Assembly (NCBI GenBank): GCA_964636325.1
Contig: CAZWRV010000077.1
Coordinates: 1 to 31,395, forward strand
Direction of reading: 5' to 3'
Length of the DNA stretch: 31,395 nt
Source of the DNA: CAZWRV01 sp964636325
GTDB lineage: Bacteria > Verrucomicrobiota > Lentisphaeria > Victivallales > GWF2-50-93
Shown here: in pieces, positions 7,801-16,300 of the stretch
Layout: every line of letters begins with the position of its first letter
Position numbering within the stretch: position 1 is the stretch's first letter
Notes under the pieces: generated by a model
Told to the model about the DNA's origin: nothing
The model's database searches: none
Seen by the model: the letters and a program-made list of their open reading frames with translations, nothing else
Made by a program: the position numbers and the translations under genes

Positions 7801-10246
7801 CGCCTGATGCAACTGCATTCTGGATGTCTGCAAGCACATTTGAAGGATGATCGGAGAGTTTTGGAAGTATTGAATCAATATTTGAAGATTTCACAGTGTA
7901 GATAGGAGTTCCTGCATCGTTCGCGGCCTGGATTATGCGGACTGCCGAAACTGCTGATTCGCGGAACATCTGTTCCAGTGTATTGTGCTCCAGGGCTGAA
8001 CGGGTCATGGCCGTGGTAATCATGAACTGGTTTTCAGGGGCTGTTTCTCCGTTTATGGCAACTGGAACAAAAAGATCCCTTCTTACATCGAGCTTCATTG
8101 ATGCCGCCTTTGCAGTGACCGGGACTCCAAGAATGTCCTCGGTCTCAAGATCGTAGGCGGATATCAGTTCTGAAGGCCTGCGGGTGACATTCACTTCGAG
8201 CGCGCCTGCGGCTGTCGAGTTGAGGGAGTCGATCTGGCAATAGTAGTTGAGGGCCGCGAGGTGAAGCGTCTCGCCCAGCGAGTCGTCAGGTGCCACTGTC
8301 TGGCCAGATGAAAGAGCCTGCCATGTGTTTTCAAGCATGGCCTGTCGCCCATCGATCAGGCTGGCGGGGACTTTTTGGGGATTGATGCCTATCGAGTAAT
8401 ATCCTCCGGCGAGAACCTTGTGGCTTATCGTCTCGAATTCTCCGTCAGGCGAGTTGAAGTCTATTGTCAGGGTTTCAGGAACTCCCATGCCGATTGAAGC
8501 TCCTTCGGCGACAACTGTCCCGTCAATCTTCAACTGAGGGATGAGCCTGACAAGATAGGCGGGAAAATCGGGGGATGCCATGTTCGCGTCGACGACGGCC
8601 TCGTCGTCGGCAGTGGCGGGACGGCTTGAAAGCGTTATCCTTTTGCCGATGATTTCGTTCAAAGGCTTTACGACCGTGAAGGGGACGGCCCCCGTGCTGT
8701 CGTGAAGGCGGAATGCAAGCTTGTGGTAGAAGTCCGACGAGAACGACGCGAAGTCGCTTGTCACGGATTCTATCTTGTACGGGAAGCTGATCGGCAGCGC
8801 CTTGTAGTTCTCCCGGTTGATCGCCGCGCTCCTGAAGACGGTCTGGAGCGTCAGGGAGTTGGCGTCGAGGAACTTCTCGACTTCGCCGCCCCATGAGTCC
8901 ATGGTTCCGAGGATGAAGTCTTCGGGAAGGGAAGTCACGAAGGATTCTGGATTGTTGATTGTGGACTGCGACTTGATGTCGGCAAGGAATGTTTCCGGAT
9001 CGAAGCCTATTTCGGAGGCGATGTCCCTTGAGCGTGTGAATGTCGAGGTTTTAAATGCAGGATCAAAGTCTACCCAGACCTTTTTTCCCTTGTCCCAGTC
9101 TGCAACCCCAAGATAAGGATGCGGATTTATCCAGGCTCTCACCCAGATGCGCTCCACTCTGACCCCTGTTATCTTTCCGCCTTCCAGAATGGAGGAGGCG
9201 GGGATTCCGTTGCGGATGAAGGTGGCGGCGGCGAGGGTCGGAGTCGCGGCTCCTGTAGAGTCCATGGCGACCTGTGAGGGAATTCGAACATTTCCTTTCA
9301 CATATCTGGCGGGAATGCCGGAAGTCCTGAGGAGGGCGATTGTGAGAGCGGCGATGTCAGCGTCGTTGCCGGAGCTCTCGCGGAGTGTCTCTGAGGCGCC
9401 TTTGATGCAGCCGTAGTATGGTTCGTATTTGAAATTGTTCCTGACATGCTCGTAGATGTTCACAGGATTCCCGCCGAGCTCGTTGGCGAGAGCAATTATC
9501 TCCTGGGTGAACGGGGCTTCAGGAGAGGCGGACAGGTCTTCCGCGACCGGAGGAGGCGCGCTTGATTTTTTGCTGTCAGCTTTCTGTTTTCCTCCTGTGA
9601 CAAGCTCCCTGTGCTTTTCTCCGGGCCTGAACTTGCAGGAGTCGGCCTTGCGGTGGAGGTAGATCGGGGAAGAAGACTTAACCACAGAGGACACAGAGTC
9701 ACGGAGAGAAGAAGAATTGTTGGCCACAGAAGGCACAGAAGGCACAGAAGAAGGCATGGATAAGCCGCCGTTTTCAATTTCAGCGGCCAGCGAATTGACT
9801 TTTGTGATTGTCTCGGAGGCGAACGCGTCGTGGCGTGCGATTATCGCCTGCGGCGCCCCTGTGTCAACCAGCTCCTGGCGCTTTTCCGTGAAATGTCCTT
9901 CCATTCTTCCAGCGCATTCGCGTATTCCTGCGGCGAGAGCGATATTGTCGCCGCCCGCCTGGATTTGTCCGACAAGCTTGTCAAGGTCTGATATGCATCT
10001 CGAAAGCAGGAAGTTGTTTTTCCTGATACGGAACTCCGCCTTTTTTTCCTGCTCGGTTTTGACCGGCTTGGCTTCTGACTTTTCCGGCTTCTTCTTCTCG
10101 AAGATCTTCGAAAGGTCGATTTTTTTCAGCTCGGGGGCGTTCTGCGCGGCCATCAGCGAGGGCACGAAGGTCTCGGAGATCATCAGCAACGCCATGAAGA
10201 ACGATACTTTCCGTATCCAGGGCTTTACGCGGTATCCGCTTTTCAT
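1244..10246 (-). CDS. 3000-aa secreted RHS/YD-repeat polymorphic toxin with HExxH metallopeptidase tip
   Basis: The start ATG at 10246 has AAGGAG 10 nt upstream, and the first 33 residues form a Sec signal peptide (cleavage likely near SLMA). Approximate layout: charged linker (40-75); helical region; low-complexity insert (165-200, from a CACAGA DNA repeat); transglutaminase-like domain (246-396); a long unassigned region; a FlgD/gliding-type Ig domain with SPNNDGIKD (about 945); three or more Ig-like domains (1030-1420); RHS N-terminal segment (1426-1650); about 50 YD repeats (1660-2700); RHS core ending YAYTHCDPVNGVDPSG (about 2680-2790); and a variable tip (2791-3000). In RHS proteins the core forms a shell that encloses the tip and self-cleaves near the DPxG motif. 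The tip has hydrophobic segments followed by HEYMH and a downstream KKEYAAE, a zinc-peptidase pattern. The putative immunity gene follows. Export route beyond the inner membrane is not shown; no type VI VgrG or PAAR gene is present. Confidence 0.9.
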   Translation of the reverse strand: MKSGYRVKPWIRKVSFFMALLMISETFVPSLMAAQNAPELKKIDLSKIFEKKKPEKSEAKPVKTEQEKKAEFRIRKNNFLLSRCISDLDKLVGQIQAGGDNIALAAGIRECAGRMEGHFTEKRQELVDTGAPQAIIARHDAFASETITKVNSLAAEIENGGLSMPSSVPSVPSVANNSSSLRDSVSSVVKSSSPIYLHRKADSCKFRPGEKHRELVTGGKQKADSKKSSAPPPVAEDLSASPEAPFTQEIIALANELGGNPVNIYEHVRNNFKYEPYYGCIKGASETLRESSGNDADIAALTIALLRTSGIPARYVKGNVRIPSQVAMDSTGAATPTLAAATFIRNGIPASSILEGGKITGVRVERIWVRAWINPHPYLGVADWDKGKKVWVDFDPAFKTSTFTRSRDIASEIGFDPETFLADIKSQSTINNPESFVTSLPEDFILGTMDSWGGEVEKFLDANSLTLQTVFRSAAINRENYKALPISFPYKIESVTSDFASFSSDFYHKLAFRLHDSTGAVPFTVVKPLNEIIGKRITLSSRPATADDEAVVDANMASPDFPAYLVRLIPQLKIDGTVVAEGASIGMGVPETLTIDFNSPDGEFETISHKVLAGGYYSIGINPQKVPASLIDGRQAMLENTWQALSSGQTVAPDDSLGETLHLAALNYYCQIDSLNSTAAGALEVNVTRRPSELISAYDLETEDILGVPVTAKAASMKLDVRRDLFVPVAINGETAPENQFMITTAMTRSALEHNTLEQMFRESAVSAVRIIQAANDAGTPIYTVKSSNIDSILPKLSDHPSNVLADIQNAVASGATVTVPETRTTYANWTGSAYIVMDPDTGASSYMLEKGINGGEMKTGFLTPGCLLKSGPPSKYLDMINPALTWLRILRASTDEVGKTYLPATAAINRWFRDSDTLDNAATVAACIAVSSPITQFFMKPAILNVVKGESLISPNNDGIKDAFTITAKVTSDAEWTFCVKNSADQIVHTQTGAPPDVNASFGSSVPDGLYTYELSAEVSGIHAKPVKGSFSVDKTIPFGEIRIPEADASVSGGVAISGTADDVNFESCSISIKPSGATEPVQIATSNEKILGQTIATFDSMSYPNGSAELILKVSDKAGNVSTVTRKITISNDRTPPAVNIAVSNAGSPVNPGATVTDGNLDISVTATDSNSVTSIKLYRDGILLKQNTNSNALSFSEPICTYPSGNHELTAKATDKSGNIGTASFAYLTASAISDFKVTPKVATVSSPTVKISATLSASTAWTVSFSGPSSIPNITGTGTAVSGQINGASYQDGEYTATLTAGSASASLPFTIDIVDNPPIASISSPSENQNITEGLFNLTGTANDPDPSDAVSYKVWIEDNDGIQTDVTPQPVNAQGRHEGKVANGSLGTLDLTMVRNGSYTLRLVVTGGTQSAYAETPFALSSKLKVGQFTFSQQDIIIPAGGQTLTVIRTYDSLRAAGSVSDLSQKSDFGPGWTYSIKDVEMKINETRDSYTDIDGQTFKMRTGGGRNVDVTLPDGQRVSFTYSLKRDQQNFCYHAVWNAPQGTYAMLRPTCSDRLMTIPGLEPYWEAAGMETPWENFDFPAFNLTMKDGSKFLLEREDLGGHELESGDEGNYIYVQAYGEATLRRITQPSGDRIEFSDSKIEQFNPQGAKTREVAFQRDGQGRIIAIHDPENLDANGNPVGPAYMTYEYDPVNGNLIKVNKLEDRATSKYLTTEFLYEEPARTHFITSIKDPRGITPLITEYDDSGRLTATVDAFGNRIELNHDIAARTETVFDRSGNPTVHRYDASGNVTSSTDALGNTVTRTYDSAGNELTVTDPLGNKTSFSYDSSGNRTSVTDPLGNTVNFTYDGNGNQLTSTDPLGNTTTNNYDGSGNLLSTTNALGQTTSNTYDANGNLKQTKDALGNVTSTFDYDGSGNMTSVADINSFVRNFAYDGNGNQTGTSYLWTDPSGQLPDRMVSTSTVYNDAGQVVSTTDPNGNTSTTKYNDIGKPYQTTDILGNTTTTVYDDRGNVVETQYPDGTSSQTVYDVEGRAFITADRHVAGEAANGTRTIYDIIGRVVRTERLSNVVITVNVNGNSVSSSLSSVPSVVSFASSTYDKAGRVLSSTDAAGAVTRYEYDAAGRTTAVIDALGNRTEYEYDNAGRQTLVRDALGREVTFVYDALGRRVRTNYADGTFTTATYNSIGQKIKETDQASLTTEFVYDESGKLKKVIKPSVANPEQNNELDQPEWTYSYDNYGRLSTITDPKGRQTVFTYDALGRQLTRTLPMGQSESQEYNSKGQLWKKVDFKGQVTEFFYDSFGRIQSQDFNGEETVQFTYDALGRQSQIIDSRGTTEFTYDNESRLIKVSSPEGDINYEYDSTTGRKTRTWTAKNDVSYTYDSLGRLKTVEVNKLNGEDLASPEITTYDYTAVGSRESVTLPNGISTQYAYDNLNRLTNVAHYNSVNTLLASYAYTLAPNGRRTGINEQVLEEGGSYSNTQIAYTYDKLNRLTEENSSSDVPELNYSNQYKYDLCGNRLLKTNTTGGTTDNISYVYNNNDQLLYETSSTKGQTNYQYDPNGSLTDKNGSEGHYAYTYNSRNQLKTAQIQRAEGNHFVNISANYAYDYSGIRVQADSIKTIDGIQTNEARKFLVDAFNHTGYSQVFEESVNGIQAKSYVIGDDVLGQSVSSGSQSNISYLLYDGHGSTRLLSDNSGSITDVFDYDAYGMMLGGNPNATNPAATSMLYTGEQFDSALNNYYLRARYYDPNNGRFTSLDTFSGNNEDPQSLHKYAYTHCDPVNGVDPSGKEGLILEFFITNAIRIYEAVQYLKSFYTVIKWTLLAIDLYQASHTAYKLATGQEISTFEWVSLFFFLGVTCVNYTFAGLALVVKLVTRARLLYELKMPAEILLNFNTLKQFIMQEARGLKYVEKLSEEGPQVTNIFTGKTEPAKALFSAGEKIGDETITVFKGGDNLDVLLHEYMHWKDYVNFAKVPWVWHLIDKKKKEYAAELLRFFIR
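1990..5280 (-). repeat. YD-repeat region of the RHS gene (about 21-residue units)
   Basis: The DNA encodes many tandem YD repeats of the form GxxTxYxYDxxGNxxxxxDxxG, about 63 bp each. The units between roughly 4480 and 4930 are the most alike, with repeated LGN...YDxxGN phrases, suggesting recent unit duplication. Towards the left end the units diverge and lead into the RHS core. In known RHS and TcC proteins these repeats build a spiral beta-sheet shell around the toxic tip. Confidence 0.85.
9678..9757. repeat. CACAGA-type interspersed repeat inserted in the RHS coding sequence
   Basis: The plus strand reads TTAACCACAGAGGACACAGAG and continues with variants such as GGCCACAGAA, GGCACAGAA and GGCACAGAA, spaced about 9 bp apart. 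On the coding strand it is translated in frame as a Ser/Val/Pro-rich insert (SSVPSVPSV ... DSVSSVVKS) between a helical region and the transglutaminase-like domain. From general knowledge, repeats of this ACCACAGAGG style are scattered through genomes of several environmental phyla. That this is a copy of such a dispersed element is inference. Confidence 0.6.
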
Positions 10247-10308
10247 GATTTTATAACTCCTTGTAAATTATATTGTTAAGACAAATAATGCTCTGGGGTT
10301 CCTGACTT
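10247..10308 (-). other. 62-bp gap between the giant CARDB gene and the RHS gene
   Basis: No stem-loop with a T-run is seen, so read-through from the 3450-aa gene into the RHS gene is likely. An AAGGAG ribosome binding site for the RHS gene lies at 10257-10262. The spacing suggests one transcription unit comprising the giant protein, the RHS toxin and the 157-aa gene. Confidence 0.5.
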
Positions 10309-13300
10309 TTACTGGAGAGGTCCGAATGACTTGTTGGAGCCGGAGATGTCGATCTCGTTGCCGATGGCCGCACCCTGGAGGGATTCGCCGGAGCCTGAGA
10401 TGTCGATTTCCCCCTGCGGCGCGTAGATGATTCCCTTGAGCTTCGCATTGCTTCCGCTGATGTCGATATCGCCTGTCCGGCTGAAGAAGAGCATGCGGTT
10501 GGCGGGATCGGCACTGATGAAGTTGGCATTTGATCCTGATATCTTTATATAATCTGTCGCGACAATCGTCACATTGCCGGAGATGTGCGAACCTGAAATC
10601 TTCACATAGCCGTTGACATAGTGGATTCCCGCCGGAATTGTCTCGTTGCTCCCGCTTATGTGCCAGTTGCCGCTGTGCGTGTATGTAGCATTCTGCTGGT
10701 AATAGTTGAAATCATAGACAGGCATCGGCTGGGGCGTTGCATTGGCCTGCTTGTTTGGAACATCATTCCCTGAACCTGTTATCTGGATGTTCCCGACTGC
10801 TGTTGTCAGCTGCGTGATGTCATTGTTCGAACCGCTTATCTTTATCGCCGCATTGCTGTGGACTCGCCCGTCGAAGGTTTTGCCCGAGCCGGAAATCTTA
10901 ATCTGGCCAGATGTCGAATTGTGGAAGAGGAGCCAAGTCTGGACTGTTATTGTCCATGAGCCTGCCGAGGCTGAATTCCCGGCATTGTCCTCGACGCTCA
11001 GGAGAATCTGTATTGTTCCCGGCTGGAGCGGCTGGGCCGGTGTCGCTGTGAGGATTCCTGCGGCTGAATCGTAATTGAAGGCGAGGCTTTCTCCGTTGAC
11101 AGTCAGGCTTATTGAAGATGCGTTGATTCCGCTGAACGAGTCCGAAAGCTTCGCGCTTATTGTCGGCTGGGTCTGGCTTGTCGTGCTTCCCGGCGCAGGG
11201 GAAAGGTCGCTTATCTGTGGCGGAGTCGTATCGACTCCGATGCTCCATGCCTCGACTGAATTGTTGCCGGCATTATCGGATACTGAAATTAAAATGTCGT
11301 GCCCCCCGTCTTCGAGGAGAGGGCTGCTTGCGGTCAGCAGTCCGGTGGCTGAATCGTAGGATGCGGCAATGGAAATTCCGTCTACAGCGAGTGAGATTGT
11401 CGTTTCGTCAATGCCACTTAGTGCATCTGAAAGCGTTGCGGAAATCTCGGGCTCGCTGTCTTTTGAAATATTTCCGTCCTCGGGTGATATGCCGTTGATG
11501 ACCGGCGGAACAGTATCAAGAATGAACTGCCATTCCGGGCTGGTGGATGAATTCCCGGCATTGTCTGAAACTGAAATAATTACGCTGTGCGTCCCATCGG
11601 CCAGCAGTTCCGTCGGAGCGAAGTAAACTTTTCCTGTTGCGGAATCGTAGATGTGCTGGACGATGCTTCCATCAATTGTAAGGACAATGCTTGATTCGCT
11701 TATCCCGCTGAATGAATCTGCTATAGACGCGCTAATTTCGGAAGGGTATTCTGCAATAAGCGAACCGGGGGCAGGCGTCAAGTTGCTTATTGATGGAGAT
11801 GCCGTGTCAATTCCAACTCTCCAAGATGTGGTAGAACTATTTCCCGCGAGATCCGAGGCTGTTGAGGTTATGACATGCCATCCGTCGGAAAGATTGGATT
11901 CTGGAATATATGATATCCTGCCGGTCGAGCTTTCAAAGCTGTGCGTAGCCGGCTGACCGTCTATTTCCAGCGAAATCGAATCCTGGGCAATCCCTGAAAG
12001 TGCGTCTGTGGCAAGCAGGCTTATTTCTGGTTTTGCGTTCTTTGAAATGCTGTCATTAGCAGGAGAATGCGCTGAATATACAGGAGGCGTTGAATCCACT
12101 GTAAACTGCCACTGCGGGCTTGTCGAGGAATTACCTGCATTGTCCGAGGCGGAAGCTGAAACAGTATGCAGTCCGTCCGCGAGGTCAGCAAAATCCATGC
12201 TTACTTTGCCGCTTGAAGCGTCATAGGTGAAAGTGGCGGGATTCCCGTCGAGCGTCATTGTTATTGTGTCTTCCTTCACCCCGCTGAGCGCGTCTGTTAT
12301 GACTGCGCTGATTTCAGCGGGAGAAGCCTTGAGCAGCGCCCCGTTCTGCGGAACCAATGTAGCAATGGCAGGCGGTGTCGCATCTACAGTTATCTTCCAT
12401 TCGGGAGTCGAGGCGGAATTTCCCGCGATGTCCTTGACTGTTATTGACAGGGCATGCTCTCCATCGGAAAGCTGGGGGTTGTCCAATACCAGCATTCCTG
12501 TCAGATTATCATACATCGGGGATGCTTTGCTGCCGTCAATCGTCAGATTGATGGTTTCAATGTCTATTCCGCTGAAGTTGTCATCTAGGATGGCCCTGAT
12601 CTGCGGATTGGGATTCTTTGTCAGTGTTCCGTTGGCGGGAGAGATGATTTCTATCGTGGGCGGAATTGTGTCAACCAGGTTCAGATAGGTTGCGCCCACA
12701 GAAAATTCCCTGTCTGCCTTCTTCAGCATCAGGACAACAAGATATTTCTGGAGTGTGAGACCGGAGCTTGCAAGGTTTTCCACTTGTCCTTCATATGTCT
12801 GCCCTTTCTCCAGATTCAAGGGTTCAGAAAACGTATAAACATTCTGAATGTTCTGCCTGTCCGTAACAATTTTAATCAGTTCAGCGTCGGCGATGTCAAC
12901 ATTTCCAGTGTTAGTGATTGAGTATGAAATGCTGAAAGTCTCCCCGCCTTCGACCGTCTGGGGGGCAACTGAAATGCTGCCTGCGAATCCGCCTGATTCC
13001 AGGCTTGAAGTTATCGTAAATACTGCTTCGCTCTGCGAGAGTAGGGTCGTTCCGTCGTTGTCGTATATTCTCTGTTTTGCTGTGTATTGTCCGGGGGGAT
13101 TGACAGCTGTGTTCCATTGAAGCTTCTTCAGGTCGATGCGTCCCGGCTGGAGTTCAGGAACTGTGTATGTGTTCGTCATCATCTCCGCGAAGTCGGGAGC
13201 TGTCACAGTTACGACAACCTTCAGGTCGCTGTATGTGAAGTTGCTCGTTGCGCTTGCGGCCCTACTCGTCAGGACTACATCCGCGTTCGCCGGATATTCG

Positions 13301-16300
13301 AGCCTGTCCGATGTTATGCCGGGATTGACACCGTAAAGGTTTTCCACATTGAAGCTGTCGAAGTTGGATGCCTTTTTCGCCCCTCCTTCAAAGACAGAGG
13401 CTTCAAGCCTGTACTGCCCGCCGGCAGTTCCTGATGATATGTCCCAGGATCTTGTAAACTCATGCGTTGCGCCTGCGGCCAGGTCTGTGAAATACTCCCT
13501 TGCCAGGGTCGAGATGATATTCCCTTCTTTATCTTTTAATGCGACTTCGACTGTCCCCGAGCTCGAGGCTGTTCCTATGTTTTTTACTGATATCGCTCCG
13601 ATTACCCTTTCTCCGGGCGAATATGAGTCCTTGTCCGCCGACACTGTTATTTCAAAACCGCTGTTGGCGAGGACGCTTATCTGCGCTGTGCCTGTGTTGT
13701 TGCCCTCGTTTGTTTCTTCCGCTTCGTTGTAGATGTCGGCAAGCACGTAGATTGTGTGCGTTTCGGAAGTAGGGACTGTCCACTGGACGCTTACGCTTGC
13801 AGAAGCCTGTCCGTTCAGGCTTTGGATTGTCTGGTCAGAACCTATCTGCTGTCCTCCCTGGTCGGGATTTCCGTCGTAGAAAGCGACCTTGAAGTGGCTT
13901 TCGATGTCGCGTATATCATTGTTTTTTATTGATGAAGCAATTGATATTGTTTCTCCCTGGACAGGGTTCTGGTTTGAGAAACTGATGCTTGATACAATCA
14001 GGTCGGATTTGGAGACTTCAGGCACCGCGCGTTCAAGGAAAAGTAGGGCGAAGCAGGTTGACACCTCAGTTCCGAACATTTGATTCCAGGAGCCGTCCTG
14101 GGCCTGCTGGCTGACAAGGAAGGCCGATCCGTCCTTATACCAGTCGTGCTCGCCGATTTTTGCGATGGAGGACTCGATGTTCATGGCCCTCTCCATGCTG
14201 TAAAGGTAATAGTATGTCGCACCCCACCAGCTTCCCGGGTCGTATGTTATGGCATAATGATCATTAAGCCAGTTTATTCCTCTTTGCACTCTATTGTCGG
14301 ATGGTGGAACTCCGAGCATTCGCAGATTCATTATTCCGGCGCAGGTCATGGCGCCGTAAGACCCACCGTAGCCGGAGCACCCATAGTCCCATCCCCCGTC
14401 CGGATTCTGACCGGAAGTCATTCTATTCAATCCCTGACTTCTTACGCTTTCAGGGATTTCAATGCCCCACTGGCTGGCCGCATACAAAGCGAGATACCCA
14501 TACTGGGTGTTTGACAAATCGCCATATGTAAACATTCCACCGCCATAATAGTAATTTGAAAGTAATGTGTTGAAAAGAGTTTCAACTCTCTGATGATAGT
14601 CAAGCCTCTTTCCAGTGGTTTGATAGGCCATAATAACAAGGGCGATTTCATAGGTGATGTAATTCCATTGCTGGGACGGATAGGTGTCAAGATAGGCAAG
14701 AGCGCTGGTGACTCGCGGATCGTCAACAGAGATTCCACCGTGAAGCATGGCCATTATAGCCAAAGCCGTTGTCCCGTAAGTGTAAGATCCATAATAACCC
14801 GTGAATGAGCCATTTCCCGCCTGTTGTGTGGAAAGCCAGGCGATCCCCTTGTCGATTGCAGCCTGGATTTCAGGGTCGGTGACCGGCTGGATGTCCGGGC
14901 TTGGCAGGACTGTAAGCGTGACTGATGCGGTGTTGTTGAAATCGTCGGTTTCAGGGAGCAGGTTGTCAGGATCGGCCTCGATGTATAAGGAATGAGTCCC
15001 GACTGCCGCGCACCACCCGAGAACCACGTCTGCGGCATCTCCGCCTGCAAGGCTTACTTCCGCATCGCGGGCGACTCTTATTCCACCGCCGACCGGCGGC
15101 CCCTGGTAAAGCCTTATTTTAACTCTGCTGGCATCCCCTTCGCCGATGTTCCTGACTTTTACGGAAATCTTGACAAGGTCGCCTGAATATATGTCTCCCT
15201 GCGGGACTGATATTTCACTCTGGTCTATGAACAGGTCCGGCAGCGGAGCGGGCTGGACTTCTATGTCGGCGTAGGCCGTGTTGTTCCATTCGTCCGATTC
15301 AAGTATCGTGTTGGAAGGGTCTGCATAGACATATATCCTGTGCTGGCCTGCGGGAAGGGCCGTTTCCAGGCTGACTGCGGCACTTCCTCCGGGCGCAACT
15401 CCGGAAAACTGGAAGTCCCCTCCTATCTGCGCTCCGCCCTGCAGGGGATTTCCGTCGAAGAAGCGGACAAGCACGTTGTTCGCGCTGATTCCGCCTTGGT
15501 TGGTTATTTCCGCTCCTATCGTAAAGATGTCGGTTGCAGAGGGGACGGAATTTGAAAATGACACCGCCCCGTTCTTTACTGCGAGGTCGGAAGGCGACTG
15601 CGGGCTTTCAGATACTGTTATTGATTTCGAGGCTGAGTTGTTGGCTTCATCCGCCTCTGAAACATTGTTGTCCGGATCGGCAAGGACATATATTTCATGG
15701 CTCCCGGCTGGAAGCATCGCCTGCATGCCTGCTGTCGCTGTTGCCTGGGGCGCTATGTTGTTGAAGACTATCCCATCGCCTATCTGTATTCCGCCGGAAG
15801 CCGGATTCCCGTCGAAGAAGGCTATTTTCAGGATTTCCGCTTTTGCCCCGCCTACATTCCTCACTATGGCGGTTATTGAAATTATGTCCAGGTTTGTCGG
15901 ATTGTCGCTTGAGAAGGAAATTCCGGAATTGGTTATTTCAAAGTCGGGCGGCTGCGAGGCCGGTGGTGTGACCGTGATGGAAACGGTCGCTGTGTTGTTT
16001 CCCTCGTCGGACTCGGGGACTGTATTCTCCGCATCTGCAAATATGAATATCGAATGCGTTCCGGCCGAAAGATATGTGGAAAGAGTGAGGTTGGCGGATC
16101 CGGACGGGCCGAGCGAAGGGATTGTGAATCCTTCTCCCAGGGGAATTCCGCCGGAGTCGGGGTCTCCGTCGAAAAATTTCACTTTAAAATTGTCCGCGGT
16201 TCCAGAGCCGAGGTTCTTAACATCTGCGACTATCGAGACTGGATATTCCGCTCCAGGAGCGGTCGGTGTAAAGCTTATGTCCTGCGGGACGATCGACAGG

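Noticed and set aside
10267..10272. TATAAT on the minus strand as a separate promoter for the RHS gene
   Set aside because: A start 6-8 nt downstream would fall inside the AAGGAG ribosome site and there is no matching -35 hexamer at the right distance.
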